Source of the DNA: Chloroflexota bacterium
GTDB lineage: Bacteria > Chloroflexota > Anaerolineae > Caldilineales > Caldilineaceae
DNA: 7,028 nucleotides
Assembly: GCA_003577365.1 (NCBI GenBank)
Contig: QEUY01000188.1
Coordinates: 1 to 7,028, forward strand
Reading direction: 5' to 3'
The notes below the pieces were generated by a model, which worked only from the letters and a program-made list of their open reading frames with translations, was not told where the DNA came from and searched no databases. The translations under genes and the position numbers were made by a program. Of the stretch, positions 5,359 to 7,028 are shown one piece after another; positions within the stretch are counted from its first letter, which is position 1; each line of letters opens with the position of its first letter.

Positions 5359-6516
5359 ATGAACGACCGCCAACGTTTTGTCGCCACCATGCACTACCAA
5401 CCCCGCGACCGCAGCCCCATCTGGGACTTCGGCTTCTGGGAAGATACCCTGCCCGTCTGGTACAGCCAAGGTCTGCCCGACTATGTGACGCGCGAAACCA
5501 GCGACGCCTATTTCGGCATGGACTACGGCCTGGAGTTCGGCGCGGGCAAAGTCGGCGTGGAGGCCGGGCTGTGGCCCAAGTTCCCCTATGAGGTGATCGA
5601 GGACTTGGGCGAAGAAGAGCTGCTGATGCAGGAAGACGGCGTAATCGTGATCAACACCAAAGTGCTTGGCTCGATCCCACAGCCGCAGCGCCACAGCCTG
5701 ACCGACCGTGCAAGCTGGCGCAAGCTCTTCAAGCCGCGCCTCGACCCCGACTACCCTACCCGCCTCCCGCCCGACTATCCGGCGCGGCTGGCCGAATGGC
5801 GTGACCCCGCCCGCGATTATCCCCTAGTGCTGCCCGGCGGCAGCCTCTATGGCTGGCTGCGCAACTGGATGGGCATGGAACAGTTGGCCTATGTCGTCTA
5901 TGATGACCCCGCCTGGTTTGGCGAGATGGTGGAAACCGTCGCCGACTGCATCGTCGGCACGCTCACACGCCTGCTCGCCACCGGCGTGACCTTCGAAGCG
6001 TGCGGCATGTGGGAGGACATGGCCTACAACGCCGGGCCGCTGCTCAGCCCCAAGCATTTCAAGCAGTACCTCGTCCCCCAATACCGGCGCATCACCGACC
6101 TGCTGCGCAGCCACGGCGTGGACGTGATCTGGGTGGACTGTGACGGTAACATCGAAAAGCTCGTCCCGCTCTGGCTGGAGGCAGGCGTCAACTGCATGTT
6201 CCCGCTGGAGGTCGGCACCTGGGGCGCGGACCCCATCGCCTACCGCCGCCAATATGGCAAAGACCTGCTGATCATGGGCGGCTTTGACAAACATCTGCTG
6301 GCGGGCAGCAAAGAGGGCATCCGCGCCCAAGTGCTGCGCCTCACCCCTCTGGTCGAAGAAGGCGGCTATATCGGCTTCTGCGACCATCGCGTGCCGCCCG
6401 ATGTCCCCTTCGCACACTATCTCTATTATCTCGACCTGGTCCGCACCCACTGGGGCAAAGGCATCAACCTCAAACCGGCGGCCTGGCATCTCTCCCCGCA
6501 GGAGCGTACCCGATGA
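5359..6516 (+). CDS. Uroporphyrinogen decarboxylase-fold family protein (not canonical HemE)
   Basis: 385 residues, slightly longer than HemE (about 350). Family marks include the N-terminal NDRQRFVATMHYQPRDRSPIW (about 2-22, 'R-F-x-A-x-x-x-x-x-P-D-R-x-P'). Also present are the buried VDVIWVDCDGNIEKLVPLWLE region (254-274), the PLEV stretch (282-285), LLIMGGFDK (303-311) and the C-terminal GFCDHRVPPDVP (339-350). The DCDGN segment stands where cobamide-dependent methyltransferases of this superfamily have a metal-binding His-x-Cys. With Cys341 and His343 it could make a metal site, but that is inference. The HemE substrate-binding N-terminal arginine-rich loop is not evident. Such URO-D-like proteins are common in sugar and aromatic catabolic loci, and their reactions are mostly unknown. 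The stop overlaps the next start (ATGA), showing coupling to the enolase-superfamily gene. Confidence 0.8.
   Translation: MNDRQRFVATMHYQPRDRSPIWDFGFWEDTLPVWYSQGLPDYVTRETSDAYFGMDYGLEFGAGKVGVEAGLWPKFPYEVIEDLGEEELLMQEDGVIVINTKVLGSIPQPQRHSLTDRASWRKLFKPRLDPDYPTRLPPDYPARLAEWRDPARDYPLVLPGGSLYGWLRNWMGMEQLAYVVYDDPAWFGEMVETVADCIVGTLTRLLATGVTFEACGMWEDMAYNAGPLLSPKHFKQYLVPQYRRITDLLRSHGVDVIWVDCDGNIEKLVPLWLEAGVNCMFPLEVGTWGADPIAYRRQYGKDLLIMGGFDKHLLAGSKEGIRAQVLRLTPLVEEGGYIGFCDHRVPPDVPFAHYLYYLDLVRTHWGKGINLKPAAWHLSPQERTR
6500..6504 (+). promoter_or_regulatory. Ribosome binding site inside the URO-D-like gene, for the enolase-superfamily gene
   Basis: AGGAG, 8 nt before the ATG at 6513. It fixes the start even though it lies within the upstream coding sequence. 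Confidence 0.7.
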
Positions 6517-7028
6517 AGATCATTGACATCCAGACGATTTATGTCGACCGCTATCTCTTTGTACAGGTTGAAACCGACGAGGGGATCACCGGCCTGGGCG
6601 AGTCCGGCGCCTGGGGGTATCTAGAGGCGTCGGGCGCGGCGGTCGAGACCTTCAAACGCTATCTGATCGGCCAGGACCCGCTGCGCATCGAGCATCACTG
6701 GCAGTATATGTACCGCTGGACCCACTTTCGCGGCGCCGCGATCATGGGCGCCATCAGCGCCATCGACATCGCCCTGTGGGACATCATGGGCAAATACTTT
6801 GGCGTGCCTTGCTACCAGTTGATGGGCGGCAAGACGCGCGACAAGGCGCGTGTCTATTATCATGTCTTTGGGGATACCAAGGAGAAGCTCATCCAGGGCT
6901 GCATCGACGCCAAGAACCGGGGCTTTACCGCGGTCGGCCATCTTACGCCCTTTCTCGACGAGCCGCATGACGTGCCCTTTTTCAAGACCCACGTTGACAA
7001 AATGCGCGATGCCATCGAAACCGTGGGC
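6513..7028 (+). CDS. Enolase-superfamily protein, mandelate racemase / sugar-acid dehydratase-like (3' truncated by window edge)
   Basis: 172 N-terminal residues are present out of an expected 380-400. The start is fixed by the AGGAG site and the 4-bp ATGA overlap with the URO-D-like gene. The capping domain is clear: VETDEGITGLGES (19-31), the 'G-x-x-G-x-GE' signature, then GAISAIDIALWDIMGKYFGV (79-98) and LMGG (103-106), the standard MR/MLE N-terminal pattern. The barrel begins near residue 112. At its second strand, where many mandelate-racemase-type enzymes have a KxK catalytic motif, this protein reads FTAVGHLTPF (138-147) with no Lys. That argues for a dehydratase-type subgroup rather than a racemase. 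The metal-ligand Asp/Glu residues lie beyond the window. It probably dehydrates or isomerises an acid sugar; substrate unknown. Confidence 0.88.
   Translation, partial: MKIIDIQTIYVDRYLFVQVETDEGITGLGESGAWGYLEASGAAVETFKRYLIGQDPLRIEHHWQYMYRWTHFRGAAIMGAISAIDIALWDIMGKYFGVPCYQLMGGKTRDKARVYYHVFGDTKEKLIQGCIDAKNRGFTAVGHLTPFLDEPHDVPFFKTHVDKMRDAIETVG

Noticed and set aside
5359..6516. Haem biosynthesis enzyme HemE
   Set aside because: There is no haem gene nearby, the canonical substrate-binding N-terminal loop is not evident, and it is coupled to a sugar-acid-type enzyme.

Overview
The window is GC-rich bacterial DNA with tightly packed genes and long intergenic hairpin repeats. Gene content, base composition and the style of the repeats suggest an environmental Chloroflexota (Anaerolineae or Caldilineae type). 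That assignment is inference: there is no rRNA or marker gene here to prove it.

Layout. (1) 3-95: last 30 codons of an unidentified plus-strand gene, followed by a convincing intrinsic terminator (109-143). (2) 162-368: a cluster of five short palindromic units of two types in opposite orientations, then a short AT-richer stretch and a 15-bp perfect hairpin (454-487). This is the convergent junction between the truncated gene and the next one. (3) 506-1546, minus strand: an MDR (alcohol dehydrogenase-like) oxidoreductase whose usual catalytic zinc ligands are not seen. (4) 1547-1702: divergent promoter region. (5) 1703-4381, plus strand: three-gene ABC-2 exporter operon (permease, permease, ATPase) with 7-8 nt gaps. 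(6) 4390-4415: a separate extended -10 promoter, followed by (7) a class I SAM-dependent methyltransferase (4458-5306), (8) a uroporphyrinogen decarboxylase (URO-D)-fold protein that is not ordinary HemE (5359-6516), and (9) an enolase-superfamily, acid-sugar-dehydratase-like gene (6513 to window end) that overlaps the URO-D gene by 4 bp (ATGA).

How they may work together. The URO-D-like and enolase-superfamily genes are translationally coupled and probably act in one pathway. Together with the nearby MDR dehydrogenase they resemble peripheral sugar or sugar-acid catabolic loci, but no substrate can be read from the sequence. The ABC-2 operon looks like an independent exporter module. No phage, transposase, CRISPR or toxin-antitoxin gene is visible. 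The most unusual feature is the palindromic repeat cluster, in which the flanks and loop are conserved while the stem arms change in a complementary way.
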